Assembly: GCF_010730575.1 (NCBI RefSeq)
Contig: NZ_AP022614.1
Span: forward strand, 3,658,001 to 3,722,000
Length of the DNA stretch: 64,000 nt
Reading direction: 5' to 3'
Source: Mycobacterium parmense
GTDB taxonomy: Bacteria > Actinomycetota > Actinomycetes > Mycobacteriales > Mycobacteriaceae
Shown here: piece after piece, positions 37,246 to 44,907 of the stretch
How positions within the stretch are numbered: the first letter of the stretch is position 1
Layout: every line of letters begins with the position of its first letter
The notes under the pieces: generated by a model
The model's input: only the letters and a program-made list of their open reading frames with translations
The model's database searches: none
Told to the model about the DNA's origin: nothing
Made by a program: the position numbers and the translations under genes

Positions 37246-38721
37246 CTACCGGTGGCCGAACCCGCCGAAACCGTGGCCGCCACCGAACCCGCCGAAACCG
37301 TGCCCGAAGCCACCGTGACCGCCGAAGCCACCGAAACCGTGGCCGAAGCCACCGTGGCCGCCGAAGCCACCGAACGGCCCGCGCCCGCCGAACGGACCGC
37401 CGAAGGGCCCGCGCCCACCGAACGGTCCACCGAACGGCCCGCGCCCACCGAACGGCCCGCCGAAAGGACCGCGGCCGGGCACCGGGGGCCGGACGATCGG
37501 CGCCCGGGGCACGATCACGGGCGGGGCGACGACGGGCACGGGGAGCGGCGGTGGCGCCGCGCGAGGCGGCGCGACAGCAGGCAAGGGGTGCGGGACGGCC
37601 ACCGGTTTCGGCGCCGGGATCATCGGCTTGGCCAGAGGCGGGGGCGCCGGCGCCGGCTTGGCGGGCGCGATGACGTTCTCGTTGGGGCTGGGCCGCAATG
37701 CGACCGTGGGGCGGATGTTGATCGCCAGCGCGATCTCCAGCGCCACAACGATGGTGATGAAAACGACCGCGAGCGAACTGCCGACCAGCAAAATCGCTTT
37801 GCGCCGTTGCGCCTTCTCGTCCAGCCCGATGACGGTCTGGGCTTCGGCGTCGTCGTCGGGCAAAGCGCTGTAGGCGACGTTGGGCCTGGCCCGTTCGGCG
37901 TCGGGTGACAGCTCCGCGACGGGCCGGTATTCCGGAAGATATCCGGGCAGCAGTCCGGGGGCCTGGCCGGCGAGGGCGAGCGGGTCGACCTCACCAGTGC
38001 CAGGGTCCAGCGCATAGGCAAGCGCCGCCGTCGACGACGCGAACAACGGCGCGTGCGCCGACGCCAGCGCAGCCCCCCGGGCCAGCGCCATCTCCGGCTC
38101 GTCGGGCACCGACACGTCCAGCGACGTCGCGGCCTCCAGGGCCGGCTTGATCAGCGGGATGTCGACGCCCGAACCGACGACCACCACGCCCTGCGGGCGC
38201 GCCTCGAGCTTCTCGGCGCTCGACACCATGTCCACGAGCTCGGCCACCGCCTCGTCGTCGTCGTCGGCGAGAACCGTGCGGCGCACCTCGGAAATCGAGC
38301 CGTCGGACGTGTCGACGACGGCCAGCGTCGCGGTGTAGGGCTCGACGAACAGCAGCGCGGCGTGCGCGTAGTTGGTGGCGTCGCCGACGGCCTGAGCCAG
38401 CGCCGCCGCGGCCATGAAGGCCGAGACCAGCATCACGTTCTCGACCTTGTGGGCGATCAGGGCGTCGCGCAGCAACGCGGCCTCGACGTGGTCGGTCCAG
38501 GTGACGCCGGTCGACAACAGCTGATAGCCACCCTCGGTGGCGCCTTCGCGGGTGCCCATGATGGCCGAGATGACCTGGCTCGGGGCGGCGGCACGCCTCG
38601 TCTCGTCGTCGACGTCGAAGATGTCCTGGTCGACGGTGACCCCGTCGGCGTTCTCGCCTTCGACCAGCACCATGCGGACCTTCGTCGGCGCCATCGAGAC
38701 GCCCAACACGATGCCCACCAC
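37246..38721 (-). CDS. DUF7159-like membrane protein, paralogue 2 (GPFGGPFGGR tail)
   Basis: A 491-aa paralogue of the preceding protein. N-terminal domain IVLGVSMAPTKVRMVLVEGE to about residue 230 with ENVMLVSAFMAAAALAQAVG, AALLFVEPYTATLAVVDTSDG and VVVGSGVDIPLIKPALEA; LPDDDAEA linker; KAQRRKAILLVG starts the helix (about 309-334). The tail is Pro/Ala-rich, then three repeats of GPFGGPFGGR (30-base DNA period) and a Gly/His/Phe end (FGGHGGFGHGFGG). GTG 38721 or the next codon (GTG 38718) is the start. Charge asymmetry puts the N-domain in the cytoplasm and the tail outside. Function unknown. Confidence 0.8.
   Translation of the reverse strand: MVGIVLGVSMAPTKVRMVLVEGENADGVTVDQDIFDVDDETRRAAAPSQVISAIMGTREGATEGGYQLLSTGVTWTDHVEAALLRDALIAHKVENVMLVSAFMAAAALAQAVGDATNYAHAALLFVEPYTATLAVVDTSDGSISEVRRTVLADDDDEAVAELVDMVSSAEKLEARPQGVVVVGSGVDIPLIKPALEAATSLDVSVPDEPEMALARGAALASAHAPLFASSTAALAYALDPGTGEVDPLALAGQAPGLLPGYLPEYRPVAELSPDAERARPNVAYSALPDDDAEAQTVIGLDEKAQRRKAILLVGSSLAVVFITIVVALEIALAINIRPTVALRPSPNENVIAPAKPAPAPPPLAKPMIPAPKPVAVPHPLPAVAPPRAAPPPLPVPVVAPPVIVPRAPIVRPPVPGRGPFGGPFGGRGPFGGPFGGRGPFGGPFGGRGPFGGFGGHGGFGHGFGGFGGHGGFGHGFGGFGGGHGFGGFGHR
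37371..37480. repeat. 30-bp tandem repeat in paralogue 2 tail
   Basis: Units beginning GCGCCC at 37381, 37411 and 37441, with a diverged one at 37471, spaced exactly 30 bases apart. On the minus strand they encode GPFGGPFGGR repeats. Confidence 0.8.
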
Positions 38722-38889
38722 CGCTGAAAATCCCCCTTGCTCGTTTGCTGTGCGCCGGACGTTCGCGTCGGCAACACAACCGCCAAGCGATCAGCCGTAG
38801 ACAAGTGCCACAGCGGCGGGCGTTTGTCCCGGGTTGAAAGCTGGGCTTATGCAGTTCTGGCAACAGGGGCGGCACGGGTTTCAGACCTG

Positions 38890-38925
38890 CCCCAGTGCCC
38901 CGACCCTACCCGGGTGGCGCTGGGG
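38890..38925 (-). terminator. Hairpin between paralogues 3 and 2
   Basis: Arms CCCCAGTGCC (38890-38899) and GGCGCTGGGG (38916-38925) pair over 10 bases with one G-T pair and a 16-base loop, between the end of paralogue 3 (38971) and the start of paralogue 2. No U-tract. If it terminates, the three paralogues are transcribed separately. Confidence 0.4.
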
Positions 38926-38970
38926 GTATGAACAATCGTTCGCTGTGAGTTAGCCGTGACCTGATGCGGG

Positions 38971-40860
38971 CTAGCGGTGCCCGCCGCCACCACCGAAGCC
39001 ACCGTGGCCGCCGCCACCGAAGCCCCCGCCACCGCCGAAGCCACCGTGGCCGCCGCCGAAGCCGCCGCCGCCGCCGAACGGCCCGCCGCCATGGCCCCCG
39101 CCGAACGGACCACCGCCACCGAACGGACCGCCCCCACCGAACGGACCGCCCCCACCAAAGGGCCCGCCGCCACCAAACGGACCGCCCCCACCGAAGGGCC
39201 CGCCGCCATGACCGCCGCCGAACGGCCCGGGATTTGCGGGCTCACCGCCACCGGGAGGCCCGCCGGGGCCCAAGCCGGGGAAGTGCCCGCCGCCCGGTTC
39301 GCCGGGCCCGCCGGGGCCCAAGCCGGGGAAGTGCCCGCCGCCCGGTTCGCCGGGCCCGCCCGGACCCAAGCCGGGGAAGTGCCCGCCACCCGGTTCGCCA
39401 GGCCCGCCCGGACCGGCACCGGGGAAGTGCCCACCGCCGAGACCCCCGGGTCCGCCCTCCCCCGGAATCTGGTGCGGCCCCGTGCCGATGCCCTGCGGCG
39501 ACTCGGGCGGCGCAACATGCACCGGAGACTGCGGTTGCGGGACGTGGATCGGCTCCTGCGGCGGCACCAGATGGGGCGCCTGGACCGCGGGCGGGCTCAG
39601 GATCGGGTTGGGCACCGGCAGGTGGACCGGCGGCGCCGGGAGGACGGGCGCCACCGGCGGGAGCACGACGGGGATCGGCGCGGGAGCCGCGGGGAGCGGC
39701 CCTACGGCCGGCAGCGGGGCGGCGACCGGCGGACCCACCGGCCTGGGCGCCGCCATCGGGACCGGCGCGCCGACGTTGAGCTTCGGCGCGGCCGCCTGAA
39801 CCGGTGCGGATGCTTGCTGGGCCGGGACGATCAGGTGCTGTTCCGGGGTGGGCTGCAAGGCCACCGTGGTATTGCGGATGCCGATCGCCAGCGCGATCTC
39901 CAGGGCCAGCACCGCGCTGATGCCCACCACCGCCAGCCCGCTCCCGATCAGCAGCACCGGCCGGCGGCGCGGCTGGGACTCCTCGGGGAGGAACAGTTTC
40001 TCGATGACGACGGTCGGCGCGCTGGCGTCCTCGTCGGCGACGGCGCTGTAGGCGAGGTCGTCGTCGCCCAAGTCGGAGGCGAAGGCCGCGCCGAGGTAGT
40101 CGGGCAGGGCCTGCGGGTCGATCGCCCCGGTGCCGGGGTCCTGGGCATAGGCCAGCGCAGCGGTCGACGAGGAGAACAGCGGCGCGTTCGCCGAGGCCAG
40201 GGCCGCCCCACGGGCCAGCGCCGTCGCCGGATCCTCGGGCACGCTCACACCGAGTGACACGGCCGACTCCAGCGCGGGCTTGAGGTGAGCGACGTCGACG
40301 CCCGAGCCGACCAGGAACAGCCCGCCCGCAGCCGACTCCAGCTCGTCCAGCCCGGCGACCATTCCGGTCAGTTGAGCGACGGCCTCGTCGTAGGACTCGG
40401 CCTCGATCCGTTGCCTGTACACGTCGGCGATGGCGCCGTCGCAGGTCTCGACGACCGCCAGGGTCGCCGTCTCGGGCTCGACGAAGAGCACGGCGGTGCG
40501 CTCGTATCCCATTGCCGCGCCCAGGTTTTGGGCCAGCGCGGTCGACGCCAGGAACGCCGAGACCAGCATCACGTTTTCGACCCTGTGGGCGGCCAGCGCG
40601 TCACGCAGGGCGGCGGCCTCGACCGGATCGGTCCACGAGATGCCGATTGACGACAGCTCCAGCCCGGCTTCGGTGGCGCCCTCACGAGTGCCCAGGATGG
40701 CGGCGATCACCCGATCCGATGCGCTGACGGTGGCCACATCGTCGGCGGCGGTGACGTCGAACCCGTCCTCTTCCACCGTGGCGCCGTCGGCGTTCTCACC
40801 TTCGAGCACCACCATCTGCACCGAAGCCGGTGCCATCGACACCCCGAGCACGATATGCAA
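38971..40860 (-). CDS. DUF7159-like membrane protein, paralogue 3 (long HFPGLGP and GGGGPF tail)
   Basis: A 629-aa paralogue. N-domain HIVLGVSMAPASVQMVVLEGE, RVENVMLVSAFLASTALAQ, AVLFVEPETATLAVVETCDG, FLVGSGVDVAHLKPALES; QPRRRPVLLIG begins the helix (about 301-327). The tail of about 300 residues has a Pro/Ala/Val part, four 16-residue repeats built on GGGHFPGLGPGGPGEP (48-base DNA period, 39256-39447) and a run of GGGGPF six-residue repeats (38974-39232) ending GGGGGHR. TTG 40860 has GGAGG six bases upstream and gives the family start M(H)IVLGVSMAP; TTG 40866 abuts the ribosome site. The helix plus Gly-rich tail suggests an exported, possibly cell-wall-spanning extension; inference. Confidence 0.8.
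   Translation of the reverse strand: MHIVLGVSMAPASVQMVVLEGENADGATVEEDGFDVTAADDVATVSASDRVIAAILGTREGATEAGLELSSIGISWTDPVEAAALRDALAAHRVENVMLVSAFLASTALAQNLGAAMGYERTAVLFVEPETATLAVVETCDGAIADVYRQRIEAESYDEAVAQLTGMVAGLDELESAAGGLFLVGSGVDVAHLKPALESAVSLGVSVPEDPATALARGAALASANAPLFSSSTAALAYAQDPGTGAIDPQALPDYLGAAFASDLGDDDLAYSAVADEDASAPTVVIEKLFLPEESQPRRRPVLLIGSGLAVVGISAVLALEIALAIGIRNTTVALQPTPEQHLIVPAQQASAPVQAAAPKLNVGAPVPMAAPRPVGPPVAAPLPAVGPLPAAPAPIPVVLPPVAPVLPAPPVHLPVPNPILSPPAVQAPHLVPPQEPIHVPQPQSPVHVAPPESPQGIGTGPHQIPGEGGPGGLGGGHFPGAGPGGPGEPGGGHFPGLGPGGPGEPGGGHFPGLGPGGPGEPGGGHFPGLGPGGPPGGGEPANPGPFGGGHGGGPFGGGGPFGGGGPFGGGGPFGGGGPFGGGGPFGGGHGGGPFGGGGGFGGGHGGFGGGGGFGGGGHGGFGGGGGHR
38974..39232. repeat. 18-bp Gly/Phe-encoding repeats in paralogue 3 tail
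   Basis: Repeats of about 18 bases (plus-strand motif CCGAACGGACCGCCCCCA with variants) encode GGGGPF on the minus strand, at least five in a row, flanked by GGHGG variants. Confidence 0.8.
39256..39447. repeat. 48-bp tandem repeats in paralogue 3 tail
   Basis: Four copies with period exactly 48: the shared GGGGAAGTGC core falls near 39277, 39325, 39373 and 39421. The first two are almost identical, the fourth diverged (HFPGAGP). Confidence 0.85.
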
Positions 40861-40962
40861 AATCAACCCCTCCCAAGGTGATGTGAGACGGACCGGGCGG
40901 AGGAAGGGACCACGGACCCCTCAATGATCCCGCAGAATCGCCGCAAGAGCGCGTCGGCGAAC

Positions 40963-41535
40963 TTATGTAGAACTTATGAAGTTCTCGTAAGAACGCGAGG
41001 GGGTGGGGCCGCGCTGGCCCTGATATTTGGAGCCGACGCGCGAGCTGCCGTACGGGTGTTCGGCCGGGCTGGTCAACCGCAGGATGCACAGCTGCCCGAT
41101 CTTCATGCCCGGCCAGAGGGTGATCGGCAGGTTGGCGACGTTGGAGAGTTCGAGCGTGATGTGACCGCTGAAGCCGGGATCGATGAAACCCGCGGTCGAG
41201 TGGGTCAACAGGCCCAGCCGGCCCAGCGACGACTTGCCCTCCAGCCGCCCCGCCAGGTCGTCGGCCAAGGTGACGAGTTCGAGCGTCGAGCCGAGCACGA
41301 ACTCGCCGGGATGCAGCACGAAAGGCTCGCCGTCGGCCGGTTCGACCAGGCTGGTGAGTTCGTCCTGCCGCTGGGCGGGGTCGATGTGGGTGTAGCGGGT
41401 GTTGTTGAACACCCGGAACATGCGATCGAGACGGACGTCGACGCTGGACGGCTGCACCAGGGCGTCCTCGAACGGGTCGATGCCCAACCGGCCCGCGGTG
41501 ATTTCGGCCCTGAGGTCACGATCGGAGAGCAGCAC
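40963..41535 (-). CDS. dcd: dCTP deaminase
   Basis: A 190-aa trimeric enzyme of the dUTPase superfamily converting dCTP to dUTP (in mycobacteria the bifunctional form goes on to dUMP). Conserved stretches: SDRDLRAEI at the start, [22 protein letters not shown] and [26 protein letters not shown] (here [10 protein letters not shown] and [11 protein letters not shown]), with the catalytic Glu in the following ITLELSNVA. The stop TAA lies within two direct copies of GAACTTATG (40959 and 40970, plus strand). Rv0321 counterpart; ATG at 41535 region reads MLLSDRDL. Confidence 0.94.
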   Translation of the reverse strand: MLLSDRDLRAEITAGRLGIDPFEDALVQPSSVDVRLDRMFRVFNNTRYTHIDPAQRQDELTSLVEPADGEPFVLHPGEFVLGSTLELVTLADDLAGRLEGKSSLGRLGLLTHSTAGFIDPGFSGHITLELSNVANLPITLWPGMKIGQLCILRLTSPAEHPYGSSRVGSKYQGQRGPTPSRSYENFISST

Positions 41536-41565
41536 GCGAAGAGCCTATCTGCTGCTATGCGCGGG

Positions 41566-42201
41566 TCAGCGGAGATAAACTTCCGAGCCCGTCGGATAAC
41601 CGCCCCCGGTGGTCGTGACGTGGACGTGGTCGTAGTGGCCGAGCCGGCTGGGCTGCGCGCCGCCGGGTGTGTAATAGACGCCCCGCCAGATCGCGTCCTG
41701 AATTCCGAAGCGAGCGGAGTGCTCGAGCACGTAGGCGACGATCCTGTTTCCCAGCGCTATGCCCTCGGCGGATTCGGGGTTGGGAATCATCACGTCCAGC
41801 GCCAGGCCCAGGGGGTGCCACGGCAGCGGATCCGGTCGCACCCCGCCGATCTCGTGAATCTCGGGGAACTCGGCGCTGATGCTGCGAGCGGTCAAGATCG
41901 TGCGGACCTGCAGGCCCCGTTCCGGAGCGATCCCGACCGGGAGGAACCGGGATTGCCGGTGCCATCGCGACGCCGCCGGCGGTTGGTCGTCGGCGAAAAC
42001 ATTGGCGTACGGATGCGATGCCGCCGCGACGATTTCCATGCAACATGGAGTGGTATTAGCGATAACGGGCTCGGCGCCGACACGGGCAGGGAATGGGTGG
42101 ACGTCGCCGGACACCGCGAAGAGAGCAGCCACGGGTAAGACCCATGCAGCCAGCGAGACTGGCGGTTTCCGCCGCTTCTTGGCTAATTCGTGGCGTCCCA
42201 T
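41566..42201 (-). CDS. Exported M15-peptidase-like protein (Rv0320-like)
   Basis: A 211-aa exported protein. The N-terminus KKRRKPP followed by a hydrophobic stretch (about 15-32) is a signal peptide or anchor ending near VGAEP. The C-terminal half has HPLGLALDVMIPN (His-x6-Asp) and GHYDHVHVT (HxH), the metal-binding pattern of M15-type carboxypeptidases and ARB_07466-like domains acting on peptidoglycan. A CC pair near residue 53 may be oxidised. A leaderless-type -10 TAATGT lies 7 bases before ATG 42201. Position next to dcd matches Rv0320. Peptidase activity is inferred from the motif. Confidence 0.8.
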   Translation of the reverse strand: MGRHELAKKRRKPPVSLAAWVLPVAALFAVSGDVHPFPARVGAEPVIANTTPCCMEIVAAASHPYANVFADDQPPAASRWHRQSRFLPVGIAPERGLQVRTILTARSISAEFPEIHEIGGVRPDPLPWHPLGLALDVMIPNPESAEGIALGNRIVAYVLEHSARFGIQDAIWRGVYYTPGGAQPSRLGHYDHVHVTTTGGGYPTGSEVYLR

Positions 42202-42208
42202 TCAGAGC

Positions 42209-42214
42209 ACATTA
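42209..42214 (-). promoter_or_regulatory. -10 hexamer TAATGT, probable leaderless promoter
   Basis: Minus strand, 7 bases before ATG 42201 of the M15-like gene. Confidence 0.5.
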
Positions 42215-42408
42215 CGACGCCATAACGGAATAATAAACACTAACGTTTGAATCTGCCCGCAAATCGCAGGTCCCGCGGGTGCCGGCAAATCAATTCGCAG
42301 CCGCGATATTCGTGCGGTAACGCGATACGACGCGGGGCGGGGTCTTACCGGCGCGCGCGACCCGGCGCCCGTCGGCGCCGGCTGATGCTAGCCTTCTTGG
42401 GCAACCGC

Positions 42409-42482
42409 GCCGATGTAGTTCAATGGCAGAACATCAGCTTCCCAAGCTGAATACGCGGGTTCGATTCCCGTCATCGGCTCCA
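42409..42482 (+). tRNA. glyU: tRNA-Gly (anticodon CCC)
   Basis: 74 bases including an encoded 3' CCA. Acceptor arms GCCGATG (42409-42415) and CATCGGC (42472-42478) pair fully; the anticodon stem TCAGC/GCTGA encloses the loop TTCCCAA with anticodon CCC; the T-arm CGGGTTCGATTCCCG is canonical. Its 3' half is duplicated in degenerate form at 44764-44818, which marks this tRNA as an integration target. Confidence 0.96.
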
Positions 42483-42712
42483 CGATGACCAGGGCATTTG
42501 CTCTCGGGCGCCCCTGACGCTGAACGCGCGCCGCGACATCCGGCCCCCCCACCGCCAGAAGTGGCGCCGACGGCCATCGCATCGCCGTTATCAATGCCGC
42601 CCTCCACGGTGCACGCAGCGCTGATTCGGCGTGGCGGCGCAGGCCGTCGGCCTCGGCCCGGTTGGCCCTGATTGACATTGCCTTCGCCCGCCGCCGCGCC
42701 GATCATGGCTGC

Positions 42713-43264
42713 ATGACAACAGCTCCGCAGTTCATCCTGACGTTCCGCGGCGTCGAGGTGGGCCGCTACGAGACGCCCGAGCGGGCAGTGGCGGCCGCCA
42801 GGTCGGTAATCGACACAGAGATAGGCTCCCGCCCCGGTGCCGCTGACCAGGAACCGACGGAGCTGCCGAGGATCGAATGGCAGCCGCCGCGCATGGCGTT
42901 CCCGTTCGACGCGGCGGGTTACTGGAGCTACCGAGCCCAGTCGCGCATGCGTGACGCGCAGCGTGCAGCGCCGCCACAGCCGACGGTCGGTCGACGCTTC
43001 GACCCGCCACCACCGCCCGCGCCCACTCGCTTCGATTCGCCGCAGGAACGCGGCATTGCCGGCGACGCGTCGATGCTGCCCCGGGGGCCGGATGCTTACG
43101 AACAGGCGCCTGTCTGCGGCGGTCCACCCCAGTGGGAATCTCCCCACCCCCCACCCCAACCGGTGTACGGAGGTCCTCCGCCATGGGCAACCGGTCGCCC
43201 CCCGGCGAAGGAACGGCAACCCAAACGGCGCTGGTTCGGCAAGAACCGTGACGAATCGAAGTGA
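42713..43264 (+). CDS. 183-aa Pro-rich protein encoded ahead of the radical SAM enzyme
   Basis: Unrecognised. The first 40 residues are a compact alpha/beta-like segment (FILTFRGVEVGRYETPERAV), the middle contains RIEWQPPRMAFPFDAAGYWS, and the C-terminal 90 residues are Pro/Gly-rich with Trp-bearing repeats (GGPPQWE, GGPPPWA) and a very basic end (KRRWFGKNRDESK). No signal peptide. The stop overlaps the radical SAM start by 17 bases, so translation is coupled. It may be the enzyme's peptide substrate or partner, since precursor and maturase genes often pair this way, but it is longer than usual RiPP precursors and the leader region is not a known one. Confidence 0.65.
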   Translation: MTTAPQFILTFRGVEVGRYETPERAVAAARSVIDTEIGSRPGAADQEPTELPRIEWQPPRMAFPFDAAGYWSYRAQSRMRDAQRAAPPQPTVGRRFDPPPPPAPTRFDSPQERGIAGDASMLPRGPDAYEQAPVCGGPPQWESPHPPPQPVYGGPPPWATGRPPAKERQPKRRWFGKNRDESK

Positions 43265-44549
43265 GCCCGGCGTCCAGCGGCGGTTGAGCAGGCCGCCGGC
43301 ACGGACCGCCTATGCGGTGTGGGAGTTGACGCTGGCATGCAACCTGGCCTGCTCTCATTGCGGATCCCGCGCCGGAAATGCCCGGCCGCATGAATTGTCC
43401 ACGTCCGAAGCGCTCGACGTGGTAGACCAACTTGCCCAGGTGGGAATCGTGGAGGTGACCCTCATCGGCGGCGAGGCATTCCTGCGTCCCGACTGGCTGG
43501 AGATCGCCGCCGCAATCACCAACCGGGGGATGCGCTGCACGTTGACGACCGGTGGGTACAAGCTGAGTCCCACAACGGCACAACGCATGCGGGCCGCCGG
43601 CATCGTGCAGGCCTCGATCTCCATCGACGGGATGGAGCAAACCCATGATGCGCTACGCGGACGGAAAGGTTCCTGGCAGTCATGCTTTCGGACCGCCGAG
43701 CATCTGCAGTCTGCCGGCATAGCCGTCGCCTGCAACACCCAAGTCAACCGCCGAACGATCGTCGAAGTCCCGCTGCTCTACCAAGCGCTGCTCCAAGCGG
43801 GCACGACGGCCTGGCAACTGCAGCTGACTGTTCCGCTGGGGCGCGCCGCGGACCAGGCGGAGCTGTTGCTCCAGCCGTGCGAATTACTCGCGGTATTCGA
43901 CGTTTTGGCCCGAGTGGCTGAACGGGCCGAAGTCGACGGAATGCGGGTATATGCGGCCAACAACCTCGGCTACCACGGACCGTACGAACAACTACTTCGC
44001 TCACCTGATGGCAACCAATCATGGCACGGCTGCCAAGCGGGCTTGTCCACCATAGGAATTGAGGCCGACGGCACCGTTAAAGGCTGCCCGTCGCTGCCGA
44101 CCGCTGACTACAGCGGCGGCACAGTGCGAAGGCAACGCATCGCCGAAATGCTATCCAGTGCACCGGAAATGAACTTCAACCTGCTCAGCGAGCAGTCAGA
44201 CCGGCGCGGTGAGCTGTGGGGGTTCTGCCGCACCTGCGCGCACGCCGACACCTGCCGAGGCGGATGCTCGTGGACTGCCCATACGCTCTTCGGCCGCCGC
44301 GGCAACAATCCCTACTGTCACCACCGTGCACTGGAATTGCAGCGGCAGGGTATGCGGGAGAGGTTGCTTCAGATTGAGCCAGCCATCGGCGTTCCATTCG
44401 ATTACGGCCGTTTCACCGCGGTCACCGAATCCGACGACACGCCCTGGCCACACCACGCCCGCCCCCGGCTCAGCGCCCATGACATACAGTGGCCGGCTCC
44501 GCTGTTCGGGCAATCGCGGTTGGCCGGCGCCGCCGAGGGCGCCACATAG
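43248..44549 (+). CDS. Radical SAM enzyme with SPASM domain
   Basis: A 433-aa radical SAM protein. The 4Fe-4S/SAM motif is CNLACSHC (C31, C35, C38), followed by the GGE-like IGGEAFLRPDW and the SAM-binding SISIDGMEQTHD. The C-terminal SPASM domain has C262-x17-C280, then C327-x2-C330-x5-C336-x3-C340 and C357, enough for two auxiliary clusters. This is the layout of PqqE/MftC-type peptide maturases and related enzymes. GTG 43248 starts 17 bases before the stop of the preceding gene. Lower GC than neighbours and position inside the tRNA-bounded segment suggest acquisition. Substrate unknown; the neighbouring 183-aa protein is the first candidate. Confidence 0.85.
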   Translation: MTNRSEPGVQRRLSRPPARTAYAVWELTLACNLACSHCGSRAGNARPHELSTSEALDVVDQLAQVGIVEVTLIGGEAFLRPDWLEIAAAITNRGMRCTLTTGGYKLSPTTAQRMRAAGIVQASISIDGMEQTHDALRGRKGSWQSCFRTAEHLQSAGIAVACNTQVNRRTIVEVPLLYQALLQAGTTAWQLQLTVPLGRAADQAELLLQPCELLAVFDVLARVAERAEVDGMRVYAANNLGYHGPYEQLLRSPDGNQSWHGCQAGLSTIGIEADGTVKGCPSLPTADYSGGTVRRQRIAEMLSSAPEMNFNLLSEQSDRRGELWGFCRTCAHADTCRGGCSWTAHTLFGRRGNNPYCHHRALELQRQGMRERLLQIEPAIGVPFDYGRFTAVTESDDTPWPHHARPRLSAHDIQWPAPLFGQSRLAGAAEGAT

Positions 44550-44763
44550 TCATGGATCGGAGTGTCCAGTCGAGTGCATGTCTGCGCGCGCGGATTGGCC
44601 GAGGGTACCCGGCGCGTACCCCGAACGCTACCGAACCACAGCTGCACGGGGCATCGAACCGCAAACGTGTGCGGAACGAACGGAAAACGCAGGTGCAATC
44701 CGTTTCGAGTTCGGTGACGTCGCTTAGGCCAGGCACTTTCGAGTGCCGTTCGGGACTGGAAAT
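44550..44763. other. Intergenic stretch before the degenerate tRNA copy
   Basis: No gene with recognisable similarity. Short reading frames here have no family match and look like chance. It precedes the tRNA-derived repeat and probably represents remnant island DNA. Confidence 0.45.
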
Positions 44764-44818
44764 AGCTTCCCAAGCTGTACACGCGGGTTCGATTCGTCAT
44801 CGGCTCCACGACTACCAG
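44764..44818. repeat. Degenerate direct copy of the tRNA-Gly 3' half (attR-like)
   Basis: Matches 42436-42492 in the same orientation: AGCTTCCCAAGCTG is identical, then CGCGGGTTCGATTC and GTCATCGGCTCCACGA are kept, while two Cs are lost in the T-arm and several other bases differ. The copy cannot form a full tRNA because the 5' half is absent. Confidence 0.85.
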
Positions 44819-44895
44819 CGGCCGCTGAACCTGGTCCGCACCCGCCCCTGAACGTTTGCAAATTCGCCGCACGGCAGCGGCTTTCGGCTGGCTGA

Positions 44896-44901
44896 TAGCG
44901 T
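44896..44901 (+). promoter_or_regulatory. -10 hexamer TAGCGT, probable leaderless promoter
   Basis: Six bases before ATG 44908 of the SDR gene, immediately after the island boundary. Confidence 0.45.
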
Positions 44902-44907
44902 CTTCCC

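Larger units (their letters stand above)
42436..44818. mobile_element. Putative mini genomic island between tRNA-Gly and a degenerate tRNA 3' copy
   Basis: The left boundary is the 3' half of the tRNA-Gly gene and downstream flank (42436-42492); the right is a copy at 44764-44818 with a 2-base deletion and a few mismatches. Between them are a 183-aa protein gene and a radical SAM/SPASM gene. Hand counts of two 60-base lines inside give about 62-65% GC, against about 73% for one line in the following SDR gene. No integrase or transposase remains. Integration at a tRNA 3' end is well known for mycobacterial elements; that this was one is inference, and the age is suggested by the drift between copies. 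Confidence 0.6.

Noticed and set aside
38974..39447. Possible PE_PGRS-type gene because of the Gly-rich tail
   Set aside because: No PE domain at the N-terminus; the frame starts with the DUF7159-like domain and contains a membrane helix.
37371..39447. CRISPR-like array
   Set aside because: Units of 18, 30 and 48 bases are contiguous, in frame and without unique spacers; no cas genes nearby.
38977..40257. Long plus-strand frames opposite the tail of paralogue 3
   Set aside because: They are created by the Gly-codon repeats read in antisense, giving Ala/Thr/Glu-rich sequence; the N-domain similarity is only on the minus strand.
40959..40978. Two direct GAACTTATG copies as a regulatory element
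   Set aside because: They encode the C-terminal residues and stop of dcd; similarity to sequence before paralogue 4 is short and may be chance.
44764..44818. A second functional tRNA-Gly
   Set aside because: The 5' half (acceptor strand and D-arm) is missing and the T-arm has lost two bases.
44550..44907. Small ORFs after the radical SAM gene as possible precursor peptides
   Set aside because: Arg/Ser-rich frames overlap each other on both strands, have no ribosome site, and run through the tRNA-derived repeat.
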